Notes: generated from the sequence alone by a model not told the origin. Positions 24,741 through 37,834 are shown, numbered from the stretch's first letter. The stretch: 64,000 bases of DNA from Seriola aureovittata (GCF_021018895.1 NC_079377.1:20555001-20619000), one strand, 5' to 3'. Numbers and translations: made by a program.

Positions 24741-25973
24741 GCTTGACATTCACACAGCGCTGCCAGCTAACGCCTCAAAAAAGGCTCCTTCCTGTGCCGC
24801 TCGCCCACCTGCTGCACCGCACACCGTAATACAGAGAGAGAAAGCATCTTTTCAACCTCCCCGAGTGACAAAAACACTCAACGAAAAGGTGCCATCTCAC
24901 TTGTGAACGTCAATCAAAAAGTGGCTGTTTTGAGCTTGAGTTTCCTGTCGCGCACACATGGGAGAACGGTCGAGTGCAGGTGGTGGACAGGTTGTCGTGC
25001 GTTGTGACCTTTCCACAGGAGTTTGGACTCGCAGGAGAGTCACAGCCATGTGATGTGAGTGCATTTTTCTGCCAACTACATTAATCAACTGAAGCATAAT
25101 ATTAACATCAACATTTCTACTTTACTACAAGCCGAGGTTTACATTAACAAGCTCCACTGACACTTGAGCAGGACTGAAACACAGTGTGACAGAAATATCT
25201 GTCGCAATTAGGAACTACATAAATGTGTTTTGCCATGGTTACACTGTGACTATAGGGCTCATCATTCACATCATCAAATATGATGTCTGTTTCAAAGGCA
25301 ATCTCTCTGGGGGAAAATGAATTTGATTTGCACATATTCATCTCTGCCAGAGGCTGCGACGAGAGCAGAGTTGGACATTTTTCTCTTTACTGGCTCATCA
25401 TTTTCTGCCTCCGTATCCAAGGCAAGGTAGAGGTGTTGCTAACGTGCTTACAGTGGATATTTGCGCCACATACCGACAGTGCACTTGCACCATGTAATGT
25501 CTGTTTTTTTGCCTGACTTATCAGCATCACTAGCTTGTGTGTTCTGTGGAATATGGATTATTTAGCCAAACATTTGATTTAACTTGCAGCTTAGATGATC
25601 AGTGCCAAATGTAACATGTCTCATCAAAGGTCCCACAACCTGGAATTTAAAAATCCCACTAATTTAGTAAACATTTCATAGTTTTACTAAATGGTGAATT
25701 TAAAACTATAATAGCATTTTAATCTTGGGTTTGCACAGATCATCGCCTGATTGTTGTCTGTAGCTTCTTTGCTCCTGAGATTTGATGTTTACTTGTTAAG
25801 GGGAGCAGCACAATCAGCCTCTTGGCTCTTCTGGCTCTGTTAGTACATCTGTTATAAGTGAAAGACTCTTGTTAAAAGTGAAGTGTGATTTTTTAAATGT
25901 TATTTCATATTATGGCGCTGAGCAAATACACACACAAAAAAAAGTGTCCAGATGAAAATGAGTGACACACACT

Positions 25974-25979
25974 TTTATT
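25974..25979 (-). terminator. Candidate poly(A) signal of the minus-strand gene
   Basis: Minus-strand AATAAA (plus tttatt), 227 bases beyond the stop codon at 26206. The 3'UTR would be about 250 bases. Confidence 0.5.
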
Positions 25980-26205
25980 ACGTCTTATAAAGATTTACTT
26001 TACATTAGAAATAACCTTGAGTTCATCTTTGGCCAAAGCTGATGTCAGTTTTGCAGTAGACAAATCAGTAAACTGCCATTCACCTTCAATCCAGCAATAA
26101 ATTACAAACAAGACTGTTGAAATCCTTCATGTTTCATCCTTCATGTTGAGTTGTTCCTCTCCGGTGGAGAACGGACACGATACGGCTGCTGTCTGATCAC
26201 TGTTT

Positions 26206-26654
26206 TTATGTACTTGATGCTCTGGAAACACTGGGATTGAGACTGTCCTCCGGCTGTGTCTCCACAATACTCATTTTCAAACTTTCATCTCTCTGACTGC
26301 ATTCCTCTGTCTCTTCTTGTCTTCCTCTCCTCTCCATCTTGTCCTGTTTCTCACCTTTGCCCCCGTCCTCTCTTTGCTCTGCATTTACTCCCTCTGCCGG
26401 GTCTTTAAGATGCACTCCATCACTTTGTTCTGTCCCATCTCTCACCCCTGTCTTGTTTGTACATCCTGGTAGAGTTCGCAGCGTTCGCAGCTTGTCTCTA
26501 GCCTTATTAAAGTAGTTCTCCAGCTCAGCCACAGGTCCCTTCTCAGAGAACAGATGCTCCAAATAAGCCTGGGCGTATTGATCTGAGGTGATCAGGTCCA
26601 GGTTAATGGAGGACACAGAGATGTTATCAGGCCCAGAGACTCTCTTTCCTCTCC
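26206..26654 (-). CDS. Unrecognised gene, terminal coding exon 6
   Basis: Starts GRGKRVSGPDNISVSS, then LITSDQYAQAYLEHLFSEKG and YFNKARDKLRTLRTLPG, and ends in a charged low-complexity tail, with TAA at 26206-26208. Confidence 0.75.
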
Positions 26655-29630
26655 CTGTGAAGTTAAACGTAGCTCAGTTAAATACAGCTTGGCTAAGACT
26701 GGCATAAGCAGTTTTTCTTGGTTACTTAAACAAAGTCTACCTGACTCCGTCTCCAAGGCCGACAGAGGGACCTTCACACTCTTTCCTGTCTCTCTGTCCG
26801 TCACAGTGAGTCCCGTCATGGATCCCTCCTCTGGCATCTCGTCGGAGGGGTCACATGATGCCGGAAGACCCCCACGACATTTCACAACACACACTGTATT
26901 AGATTTATATCTCCTGTAATGAAGAGACAGTAGGAGGAATTGTTATGTATGAAAAAGGAACAGAAAATTTCAGCCGAATAATCATTTTATCACTTTTTTT
27001 TAAACCTGACTTATTTACTTTATAAATGCATATTTAAATAGACAGTAACCTGGATTGATCATTGTGATATTCTAGTGATGAGATGTTGCTAGGTTACTGG
27101 TTAAGGGGCTGTCTGTTTGTCACTCGGTCTAAAAACTCATTGATGAAACTGTTTTGCCTTTCGTGCTTTTCCCATTTTACTCACATGCTGAAAGTTTGGG
27201 GCTAGACTTTTCTGACAGTCTGATGAGCTTCTTTTTTTGTGTGTGTTTTTGTTGTCATACTCGGAGCAGGCTGGAAAGCTTGTCTCGTAGCAGACAGCTC
27301 GGTCCAGTGTGGCTGTGGTTTCCGCTGTCAGTTTGCTTTATTACTGTAGGATCCTGCCTCCGCTGAAGTGTCTGTGTTTGCTGTCTGACAACACAAACTC
27401 AAGAAACTCTTCAGTGTTTCTACTTGCACTGTGTGTTGCACGCTTCCTTTCACATGCCTGCAAAGGTTGTCCGTTCACAACTGTGAATGGCAATGGAAGT
27501 AGGTAGTAGGCCCCACATGGATCAGTGATAAGCAGGCATTTGGTCAAAAATGGAAAAAAGAAAAATCTGAAAATCAGTATTTGCAATCAAAACTTTCATG
27601 TCTCGCTCACACAGTAAGCAAGAGATATTATTTCCAATTTGTGATCCATATAGACAGTGTGACAGATTCAGGGGTAGCACTATCTTGTCCTTCTGTTTTG
27701 GCCGGCTCTGCCTGTTTGTTTCAGGAAACTGATGGCTGGAGCTGTGAACTTGTCAGGGATGCGACACACCTGAGAAGGTCGGGCTCAGGCGGCTGTAAAG
27801 CAGAGCTCTTCCCCTGGCCTGCTGACGGACATCGTCCATTGTTCCTCACCACTCTCTCACACGGACACTGCATACATACCCACACACGCAACCCATTTCC
27901 ATTTTTGTAATTTACTTCATTAAAACATTTATCAGTATGCACAGACTATGTGTGGTCTCCCACTGTGTCACATACTGTTGAGCTAGGTTGTGACAAAATG
28001 GGGGCACGTCCTGCCGTCTTTGTCTGGTGAGTTTTCTAATGCTGAGAAGACTTTTGGGTTGGAACTAGTGTTTGTCGCCTCTATCTTGCACTAGTAAAAC
28101 AGCTCGGCTTAGGAGAAGGAAAGACAGTGAATTAATCTCTGGTTTAGTTATGTTTTGCTGCATGCACTGCTGTATTACCTGTAGGCAGGTATGATCTGTG
28201 TGAGATCTTCCTTGTATAGCTCCAGCGCTGCCCTTGCTGCCAGGGGCTCGACCAAACCCTCAAGAGCAGCCAGGTGAATCAACATCTGGGTGTGAAACGC
28301 TGCCGCACTGGCCCAGTGCCTCAGAGACCTGGAGGAACAGAACAAACTCCTCTTTAACTGCTCTGCACACCGTGCCACTAAATCCGTCGTAATAATCCTC
28401 ACCTCTCCTCCGTGCAGCTACTTTATGTAATGTGCTCTACAGTATATTAATCTGCTCTCCTGTCCTCCACTGTATGATGCCATCCTCTGATTCACTGCTC
28501 TCAGCTCTGCTGTATTCGCTCACCTGGAGTCACAGTCTCCCCCCAGGATGCAGGTCTTCAGCTGAGTGAGCGTGAGGCTGAACTGCGCCTCAAGTCTGAC
28601 GGAGTCCTGGATCAGCTTGCTCTTGTCGTTCAGGTTGATCCTACAGCGCTTCAGGTACTCCTCCATCACCTCCTGGAGCTCCCAGACTCTCTGCTGGATG
28701 GAAATCGTAGGATAAGTTACGTTTTTGTTGTTGATTTTCAAATTCTGGGATTCGTAATCCGTAAATATGTAAAGGATTACACCCTTCATTATTAACCTGG
28801 CTTGATGACGACCCAGCTGATTTCCCCGTCACTCCCGACGACCGTTTTGATGTGTACACCATATCCATCACCATAGTAACCACTAATCCCACCAAGCCAG
28901 CCAGGCGTGGCTCGTCTGAGAAGGTTGTCAGGCGGTTGATCAGATCCTTCAGGTAGGTGGGCGCTCTGTTCCCAATGTTGCCCTGCAGCTGGATGAGGAG
29001 ACATGAACAGAAACCTTCATGGCACAGAACTCCAGCATCTGTCTCAATAAAATAAAAATGCTCGGTGAGTAGATTGCTCTCCCTCCTCTTTAAGAGAAAG
29101 TGTGAACAGCATCATTTTGTCATCATCGTATTACTCCTTGTTGGCTGATGTATTGATTTGTGAGCTCTTTACAATCCGCAGCAGGGCCTCACTGCTAATA
29201 CTGAGAGCTGCCTCATTTTACACAGTTGCTGTTTTTATTAACCGTCTCAAGGCAACAACATCTTTCTTTCCCCTTCGGTTCATCTTCATCTGCACTTCAT
29301 GACTCACCGGACCTAAAAGTGAAATCAATGAGCAGTTCACCCTCAGTCTCTATTTCAGGTCGCTCGTGCTCACTCTCCTCAATGTCTCATAAGCAACATC
29401 ATCACCCACACGTACAGTCATAGTTTATTTTAAATCTTATTAACCTGTTGCAGTTGTTCCTGGAGGTGCGACCGGGAGTCCAGACTCTCATCGCGATTGG
29501 CTAAGAGGAGAGGGTGGACTACTCCGAGGTCGGGTACAGCACCGCCTTCCAGCATGGCATTGTAGAGGACAGAACCAACTGCATCCTTCACCTGAGAAAG
29601 CTCTTCCTCTGATGAGAACATCTGGCCCAT
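26206..29630 (-). CDS. Unrecognised six-exon gene, 439-residue protein
   Basis: Six minus-strand exons (29445-29630, 28797-28988, 28524-28693, 28179-28328, 26741-26913, 26206-26654) with canonical borders. Their phases match at every junction (1320 bases, 440 codons with TAA), which is strong evidence for a real gene. The start is the ATG at 29630; the same frame has a stop 17 codons upstream. The protein opens MGQMFSSEEEL and has a hydrophobic stretch at about residues 91-107 (LAGLVGLVVTMVMDMVY), helical-looking segments at about 127-235 and a polar, charged, Glu/Arg-rich tail after about 340. It has no catalytic motif I know and I cannot place it in a family. A short membrane-associated or helical scaffold protein is possible. 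The gene converges on slc8a1 and diverges from thumpd2. Confidence 0.78.
26741..26913 (-). CDS. Unrecognised gene, coding exon 5
   Basis: Follows a 1.27-kb intron. Starts RRYKSNTVCVVKCRGG across the junction, contains DEMPEEGSMTGLTVTDRETG, and ends one base into a Gly codon before gtagac. Confidence 0.75.
26914..28178 (-). other. Intron of the unrecognised gene
   Basis: A 1265-base intron between coding exons 4 and 5. I see no exon or recognisable repeat in it. Confidence 0.7.
28179..28328 (-). CDS. Unrecognised gene, coding exon 4
   Basis: 150 bases; acceptor ctgttcctccag, donor gtaata. Encodes SLRHWASAAAFHTQMLIHLA and LYKEDLTQIIPAY, rich in Ala and Leu. Confidence 0.78.
28524..28693 (-). 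CDS. Unrecognised gene, coding exon 3
   Basis: 170 bases, ending two bases into an Arg codon before gtgagc. Encodes VWELQEVMEEYLKRCRINL and SLTLTQLKTCILGGDC, an amphipathic helical-looking segment. Confidence 0.78.
28797..28988 (-). CDS. Unrecognised gene, coding exon 2
   Basis: 192 bases, phase 0 to 0. Encodes YLKDLINRLTTFSDEPR and the hydrophobic stretch LAGLVGLVVTMVMDMVY, then a Ser/Gly-rich end (GKSAGSSSSQ). Confidence 0.78.
29445..29630 (-). CDS. Unrecognised gene, coding exon 1
   Basis: The exon probably starts at 29695, after the pyrimidine-rich acceptor ttctcttctttctcag, so there is at least one 5' non-coding exon further right. It codes for 62 residues from MGQMFSSEEEL to EQLQQ and ends in phase 0 before gttaat. 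Confidence 0.75.
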
Positions 29631-30687
29631 GATGATGTAAGTATATGTGTTTCTGTTGTGATGATCCGGTAAATATTCCTAATTCATATCAGCATCTGAG
29701 AAAGAAGAGAAAACAGAAAATACTAGACTGCAATACGTAAACAAACGTTCAGCTGTGAGTAACTGGTGCAAACAGTGAATCACATACAGAACAGTGGAGT
29801 TTTTACATAATTATAAACATCACTTAACATGCTATGGCCTTCAGGGTTTTAACACAAGTAGTGAATGTCTCAGAGTCCACACAACTCAAAGCACATATGC
29901 AAAACACATCATCATAGCAACAGGACATAACATTTTTCAAATACCTCAAAAATAGCAGACCTTCACAGTCCAGCCGTATTTGAGTCACCTCTGATCTCTC
30001 TCCTACTGCAGCGAGCTGAGTTTTATCCAGCCGGCTGGCCCCCTCTCTGTTTTCTCTTCCGCCCTTCTTCCTCCTCTGGCCCCCGCCTGCTGCAGCAAAG
30101 AGATTATCCAAGACAACACAGCAGCAGAGTGTAGCTCAGCAGTAAACCTACACCTCCCCCTAGCCACGATGACTAGGAAATGCAACTACTGTAAATGCCA
30201 GGAAGGGTCTGTCATGTCCTCAAGGCCAAAGACCCCAGCCTGAGAAGGTTTTGTTCTACTAATCTCCATATGAGAGGGTTTTTCATTTTCTGCTTGTCTG
30301 CTGTTGACGCACGGAGAATGAAAACCTCTGAGAATAGTTATTTTGCACTCTTCTTTTTTTTAATGTTATCTTCAAGTGAATGTGTGATCGTGAAATTAAA
30401 CTAATCCTCCTTGTGCTGGGGGGGCTCCCTGAAAGAAACTAGAGGTCATTGGGAATGAAAGTAATAGCTTCAAACTCTTTATGTCTCTGTCAAACATGGA
30501 AAGAAATAGGCCAAGGGCTTTCAGCTTTTTTTATTTAGCTAAATGGAACAGTGGCCTTGGTGGTGGTGCGATGTTGTCTTTTTTTTACTTGATAAAATAT
30601 GGGGCAAGGGGATTTGGGATTTTATGTAGTGTGAGAGATGTTCTTTGTTAACTGGGACAAGGGCTTGTGCACCGTCAGGCCTCAGAG

Positions 30688-30691
<4 letters not shown>

Positions 30692-30719
<28 letters not shown>
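30692..30719. repeat. (GT)14 microsatellite
   Basis: Short pure GT array. Confidence 0.95.
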
Positions 30720-30721
<2 letters not shown>

Positions 30722-32710
30722 CAGCTGAAGCTAAATGAAATTCCCTACACAGTGGAGTTTACTGTCGCTCAGGTTAATGTGGACGTCTTGTTTAATAAGC
30801 ATTCATATTAAGGTTGCGACACCTTTCTCCTCCATGTTGCAACCTATTTCTTCTCTATTTGAAAAATGTAAATTTTTCTCCTTTCCAGTCAGTGTGTTCA
30901 GTTGTGTGATGGTGTTTTGTGCGCTGACTGCTAAAGGAGTAGAAGCCATTCCAAGTACTATTTTGTTCATTTATATTGTTAAGTGTTGCTGCATAGCTAA
31001 CGGTGGAAAGGCTTAAAAGTTTAAGTCAGAACATCAAATGACTGATAAGGGGATCCCTTTGAATTTCCCATGAGGTGTGTGGAGCATTTTAGCATCTTTC
31101 AGCTCATTCTTTTGGTTTTATTGCCCGCCACTTTTTTGTTTTGGTTCAGTCAGTCTCACTGCTACTATTCGCCTCATGTCAGGCACAGCAGGCACCCGCT
31201 CTTCTGAATGCTACCTGCCCAGCACCAAACAGCAGACAGCCAAAATGATCAACTTGCTAGTTAACAAAGCGGAGCATTTAGGTGTTTAAGAGCGAGTTAT
31301 TTCCCTCAGGAGCGGGTGGAGACCAAACCACAGCTAGGAGAGTGAATATTGGCCTTACATCTAGAAGGTGGCCAGAAACGTGACTCACGATGAATTCTGT
31401 TGCTCTGTATCTGCTGGATGCGTAAATAGGTTTGCACTGTTTGCTAACACTCGCCATGTTAACTTCATAAGGTGATGGCAAGCTGCTGTTGCGCTACCTG
31501 CAAATAGTAAAAACAGACCTTTTTATCATGTGTAGCAGGGAAAGAGCAGGTGTGAACAATGAAATTAATGATGGCTGAATTCCATTTAGGTGATGTCAGC
31601 TGTGAAAACGACCTATAGAATCGAATGATTATTGAAATTAATGATATGGAGATAGTAGATATAGAATGTAAATTTTTTTACAGTAAGATGGAATAGGATA
31701 ATTAAAAAAAACAAAACATACTATGAGAATCTGTGGTGCACATGGGATTTAACTGAGAGAGGATTTCTTTAAACAAAACACTGCTGGTGTGATACACAGG
31801 TAACTTACTGTGCTCACAAGGTCACACATTGGACAATCATATGTTGCTGTTTAAAAAATTGAAGACAGTGAACCTTTGAGTTATACACAGTCGACACAAA
31901 ACACCACACATGGACCTCCTCCTCTCTCTCTCTCTTTCTCTACATCTTTCTCTCCCACCAGTCTGCTTTCCAGCCTCCCGCTCTTCCCCATTTCTCTCGT
32001 TATTGTTGATTTTGATAGCTTCTGTCAGTTTGATGCAGTGTTTACTGGTTTAGCTCTGCTGCTGGGAGAGTCTGTGTATTTTTCTCTTCCTCTCTCTCTC
32101 ATGGTCTCACTCTCGCGCCGCTCTCCCTGGATGCTCAGCCCTGTTGACACACTTCACAGTCCTCGGAGAGCAGTAAATATTTAAATGTGCTCACATCACA
32201 GACGTACGCACGGATCGGCAGTCAGAAATGGACATGGGTGCACCCGGACATGCGTGGTGAAGTGGTGAAAAATTCAGTGCCACCTCTCTTTTCTTTCTCT
32301 TTCGCTCAGATTTTTTTCAGTGCCTCTTTGTAAAGGTCTCATTTCCATCTGACAGTGAAGTGAAGATTAAAGGAAAGAAAATATAGAGGAGGGCAAGAGA
32401 AGAGAGAGATGGGAAAGGAGGTGTGGAGACATGAGGAGGAAAGAAAAGCGAAAGTAAAGGAATAAAAGATTAAGTAAAGGTGATGATGACCTAGAGGAGA
32501 ATGACAGGTGGATTCAACACAAACACACACACAGACACACACACACAAATACACACAAATAGCCTTTTAAATGGTTGCCCTCTTAAAACCTGACTGAATA
32601 TTAATCATCACACACAGAATCTGTAATTTACGAGATAATGCCACTTGAAACTCTAGAAACTTTAAAGTTCAATTTTCAGTTGTAAAATAGATTCAGCGAG
32701 TGGACTTTAC

Positions 32711-32725
32711 TGTGTGTGTGTGTGT

Positions 32726-32800
<75 letters not shown>
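32711..32800. repeat. (GT)n microsatellite, 90 bp
   Basis: GT array with one TA interruption near 32729. Confidence 0.97.
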
Positions 32801-32801
<1 letters not shown>

Positions 32802-32886
32802 AGAAAGTTAAGTCCACTGACAGACAACTTTAATTTGTCTCAGGGGCCAGAGTGAAATTGTAGCCGACCGCACATTATTGTGTACT

Positions 32887-32940
32887 GATCTATTTTCTAC
32901 TTGTGATCTATTTTCTAATTGTGATCTATTTTTTAATTGT
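32887..32940. repeat. 18-bp minisatellite, three units
   Basis: Three adjacent units of gatctattttctaattgt, each differing at no more than one or two bases: 32887-32904, 32905-32922 and 32923-32940. Confidence 0.93.
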
Positions 32941-34025
32941 GTGACCAAACTTTAAACAAAATGTGGGGGACAATTGAATAAAACAGGAGTAATAGGAAAT
33001 ACTGGGGGACTGGGATGCATGCTCCCTCAACAAATGCCATCATATCATCATACTGTAGAGCTGCTCTGACTCCCTAATGTCTTTAACACCACTTCACTCT
33101 CTCCAGGTTTGTTATTTCATTCATTCAACAAATGGAGTTATGGTCAGGCCGAGTTTGTGGTTTATAAATCTTGACTTTAAAATTTTTACACACTGTTTAC
33201 ATTGATGTCCACCTCAAAACTCATCAGCAGCAGAGCTTTACATAAACATTTTGTGGCCAATGCTGCACTACTTAGTTCAATGTGATGAATTTCTGAAACA
33301 AGGCTACACAGTTTTCTGTGCCCTCCTCTGTGCAGCCTCCATTTCTTTTTTTTATTTTCTCACTTCTGTGTCTCTTTCCCTTCATCATCATTTCTCCCCG
33401 TGCCATCTCTTTTCCTCCATCTTGCCTTTCCCGTCTTCTTTCGTTCTCTGTATTTATCCTCCTCCATCCGATCCTTTATGGGGTGTGGAGGAGAATAAAA
33501 ACAAGTTTAATGTACAGTAATATATCATTCCATGGCTGGTGTGCCAGACGGCATCCATTTTGAGAAGCTGTTGTGTTCACTTAGCAGCAGTGGAGCTAAT
33601 TATTGCAAATGGCAGCGGTAGAAAGGAATATTAATGTCTCCTTTCTACATGGATACGTCCAATATTATGAGCTGATGAAAAGAAGGCTAAACTTGAAACC
33701 TGAATTGTGTCTTTTTAAGTAAAAGCCCCATAAAACCAGCCAAGCAGCCCAATAAAGATCATATGTGGAGCATTTTGAAGTAACAGGGCCTCTGGGTGTA
33801 ATGAGCCACAATGTGTCCTGTATTTTTGACACAGAAGCTACAAAGATTATGAAACCTATTTGATATCAGAAAGAAAAAAAACTCAACCCTTTTTTTGGTT
33901 GGTTTTTTCTTTTCTAGATAACAATAATATGGACCAAATGAATGTCACATAAATGTAATGTAGCTAAAAGACTGACAAGACTGACAACAATTCTCAATGG
34001 CCTCCATGTGCCATGTGCCATGTGC

Positions 34026-34385
34026 AGGGGATGGTTCAGTTTGGTCCAGATGAAATATCTCAACAATAATTGGATGGACTGCAATGAAACTGATTGACTT
34101 TGGTGACCATGTGACTCTTCACCTCATTTCACTAGCAGCTCATAATCTTCAATATCTGAAATTCTAAAGATGGATCGGCACATTCATGGTTCTCAGACGA
34201 TTGGTCCTAATGACTTTGGTGATTCCCTGACTTTATCTTTTAATTTTTTTTTAAAGTGAAACCTCAGCATGTTAGCATTGTGTTATAAATATGCAAACAC
34301 ATCAGACCAGAAGACACGTAGCGCTTAAAAGCACTACTGTGCCACACAGAGCTGCTAGCATGGCTTGTTTAAACCATAGACTCTC
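34026..34385 (+). repeat. Teleost interspersed repeat (same family as 2755-2905)
   Basis: Reads cagtttggtccagatgaaat, tctcaacaataattggatgg, cctaatgactttggtgatt, cctcagcatgttagcattgt and gagctgctagcatggct. I recall these blocks in this order from a common percomorph repeat; the middle part is missing here. Ends are approximate. Confidence 0.7.
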
Positions 34386-37300
34386 TCAGAAGTGAAATCA
34401 TTTCTGTCATGTGATCTGGCACCATTTCCTGTCAAGATGGAACATCATTACTGAAGCTATATTACAACACAACACAACACAAAATAGAAACACTGAAGAA
34501 AAGACGTACCTCAGATTTATACTTGATTAGCTACTTGAATAAGTAGTGATACTTATAAGTTGTTATAAGTAGAGTATTTACTTTTCACCGCTGTACAAAA
34601 TGTTTTTGGTACCAGAAGGCTGGCTACAGACTGGCAGCGTAATGTTAGCATTTAGGTTTTACCAGTAGTGAAAGAATAACGGTGGAAAGGTCAGGTTAAA
34701 GTGTGCTTGACATGTCATAGAGTTCAGACAGACTTAGCTTGTTTAGGTCTACAGCCATGCACTGCACTAACCATGATTCATCAGCAACCACTTATATGTC
34801 ATTAGCATGTCAATTTAAGTTCAGTCAACTGGTTAAAGTGATTACAGATCTTACAGATTAGATATTTTTGTTTACTGTCTCACAGATCTACAGGGATCCA
34901 TCATCCTAATTTATTTCCCATCCTCTATCCTTTCCTCCTCATCTCGGCATCAAGGCATTGTCCACAATTTCTTAGAAGTCCTTGGAGGGTGACACAGGGA
35001 AGGAAGAAGGGAATGAGGGGGGGGATAAATATAGCTAACGTCCTTTAAAATGTCCATAGAGCCAGAGAGTCCAGAGATATATAAAGAGACAGAAAGACAG
35101 AGAAAAGACAGAAGGATGTCAGAAAACAGTAAAAGAATGACAGGTTGAAAATCCCAGGGTGAAACTTTCCTGCATACAAAGGAAGGAAAGGAAGGGTGAA
35201 ATAAGTAAAAATGACTCAGAAGTGAAACTGACAGAGCTAAGCAATAGAGACTCTGAGGCTCTCTGACTGATAGGAAGTGAAAATAATGAACGACCAGTAA
35301 AAGGTTGGAGCTGTGGAAGGAAGGCAGGCAGAGAGTCATGCTCAGTAAAAATGGATGGATGTACTGTTGGAATAGGGTGAGATGGAAGACCACTTTACTG
35401 AAAATGAGAGGGATAAAGTAGGGACGGTGAGGGAGAAAAGAGAAAGTGAAAGAAATGTGGAGCATATTAGACATTTCCCACCCTCTCAACCATGAGATTG
35501 AGGTACGGCTGTCTGTTTGCAGGTTCAGAGGTGAACAGCTGGAGCAGAGCTTGTGATTGTTCAGGCAGAGCGTTGTACCGTGGTTGTAGGTCTCCTCGTT
35601 CATACGACTGAGCTTCTTGGCTTCCTGGTTAAAACCAGGGTGGTCCCCAAATGCTGCTGATTTTTCCTAGTTTAGTTTTTTTTGGCTTCTTGTCACCACC
35701 TGTTTACTGTCCAATTTACTGACCGCAGCCCATTGAGTTTAGTTTCGGTTTGTTTCTTTTGAATACTGGAAGTATATCATATATAACTTCTAACTGTAAA
35801 ATATCTTAATCATATTTTAAAGTAGATTTTGTAAACAAAGAATACTTTTATTATATACTTACTGACACAGTTTCTTTTACATGATTCAGTCAATAAGTAT
35901 ACTTTTATTTTGATGTCACTGCCCCTTGAGTGAACGAGTCTGTTTGCCTTGTTTACCTGTGGATTTGAAGTTGTTGGTATTTGGCAGTAACTATTTTATA
36001 GTTGTACATACTTCCTGGTGTGTAATTCCCCAGGTGGAGTAGTTGGTTCCTTCTCTAATGTCCCATGACATAGTTCTCTCACATCTCATTGTCTCTGCTA
36101 CATTCTCTTCATTGCATCTTTAGATACTCCAACGCATTTCTTGGCCACGACCTTTGAATTTCTGCATTTCTGAATGCTTCATCGCTCAGTAAACCTGCTT
36201 TAATCTCTAAAGCCACTTTAGACTGGCAGTTACTCAGCAAAATGTCACTGAAAAAGAAATGCCTAGTAGATTATTTGTGTGGCTGAAGGTGTTTCAGTTG
36301 GCTTCACAAATCCAGATCAGCGACAGGTACCCAGACGAAGCTCTCTAAGAGGACGATTTCTCTCATCCTCAGACCAGGGAGACTTTTCAGTTGGTTATTG
36401 TGTCGGATTATGTGATTATACTACTACTGAAAATTCCTGCTGTGACTTTGGCAAGAGACATGGCAAACTATGTGGGATGTCACACACAGAGAATCAGTTT
36501 TCATCCCTGTGGCAAACTACATGGAATACAATGACAAAGTGCTGAACTCATTTAGAGTACATTTTCCATTCCTGATGCCGCATGTCTGTTGGATCAGGCT
36601 CGGATTAATATTAAATGATCTCGTTCACCTTTATGTTGTACTGGGATTCTCAGTAATAAATGTATCCAGCGTGAATCTTTTTGTCCTTTTGACAAATTCT
36701 GATTTATGGTGGATTGGTGGAAGCTTGAATTACCAAAAAATAAGTAAATTATAAGTGTCACTAATAATCAGTTATCAAATGTCAGTTACTCATTTTGAAA
36801 TTTAACATGCCATATCTCCCATATCTTTATATAAATTTGATGTATGTTTGTGTGGATATTCATACAAGGAAATACAAAATGTAGAGAAATGACATTGATT
36901 GATTCAGTGGAAATCAAATCCTCACCCACTGAGGCAATATTACATCAATCTAAAGTAATACTTGTGTTCGCTGTTATATAAATGTATTTCCTTGCCATAA
37001 TTCTTCACATTGTTATGAGCATGCACGACACTGTGGCAGGTCACACCAGCCACGTCTGAGGGGTTTATGGCAAAAGGCAACAAGCAGAACACTCTTCATC
37101 AGCTGAAGTAAGGGGATTAAATATGTTTGGGGTCATTAAAATGTCAGATAGAGAAAAAAGGGAGATTAAAAGTGATAGAGACAGTGTGACCGAGCATGGA
37201 GGAAAGACACAGATAAGAAAGGGGTTTAGTGAGTAAAGTGTTGAGACACAGACGGAAGGATGATCTGACTCCAACTGATAGAGAAAAAAACGTGAGAATT

Positions 37301-37402
37301 GTGTGGAAGCATTTCTTTCTGCTGAAGGGTTTATTGGAGATTTCCTCCCAGCTTTGGAGGAACACTTGTTCAGAACTGCCTCCAGGTAGTACACTGCAGC
37401 AG

Positions 37403-37404
<2 letters not shown>

Positions 37405-37475
<71 letters not shown>

Positions 37476-37490
37476 TGTGTGTGTGTGTGT
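37405..37490. repeat. (GT)n microsatellite, 86 bp
   Basis: GT array with one CT interruption near 37475. Confidence 0.97.
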
Positions 37491-37834
37491 AAGTGTAGCT
37501 ATCTGTCTGAACCGGTGTATTTAATACGTGTATGAGTGTTCACTTGCACATTCGCAGTTTGTTGATGTTTTGTTGAAAGTTTTTCTCTGTCTGAATAGCT
37601 AATGTTTTCACTGAGGCATTTGGATATTAAGAGAGTATGCATGCGTGCTGAGAAGAGCTCTCACCAGTATTAAAATGTATTAAAACGAAATGAACCACAA
37701 AATGAATACGGCTTGTTGTGCTGCTGTGACACATTAGCATGTTATTATTACAAAGAATATGAACAAGTCTGAGCACTGGTGACACATTAATTCATTCACA
37801 CTGTGATTCATTTTACGATCAATATGCAGATTGT

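Larger units (their letters stand above)
16750..25970. other. Intergenic region between slc8a1 and the minus-strand gene
   Basis: No credible gene on either strand. It contains the hairpin at 19260, the L2-like fossil at 20259-20920, long CA/GT arrays at 21.2-22.4 and 24.3-24.7 kb, a short interspersed repeat at about 22885-23075 and the inverted LINE fragment at 23320-23737. The genes on either side converge tail to tail here. Confidence 0.75.

Noticed and set aside
34950..35603. 217-codon open frame on the minus strand, the longest in the window
   Set aside because: Low-complexity Ser/Leu/Phe/His-rich translation of a purine-rich (plus strand) stretch. It has no domain, no splice context and no codon bias resembling the real genes.
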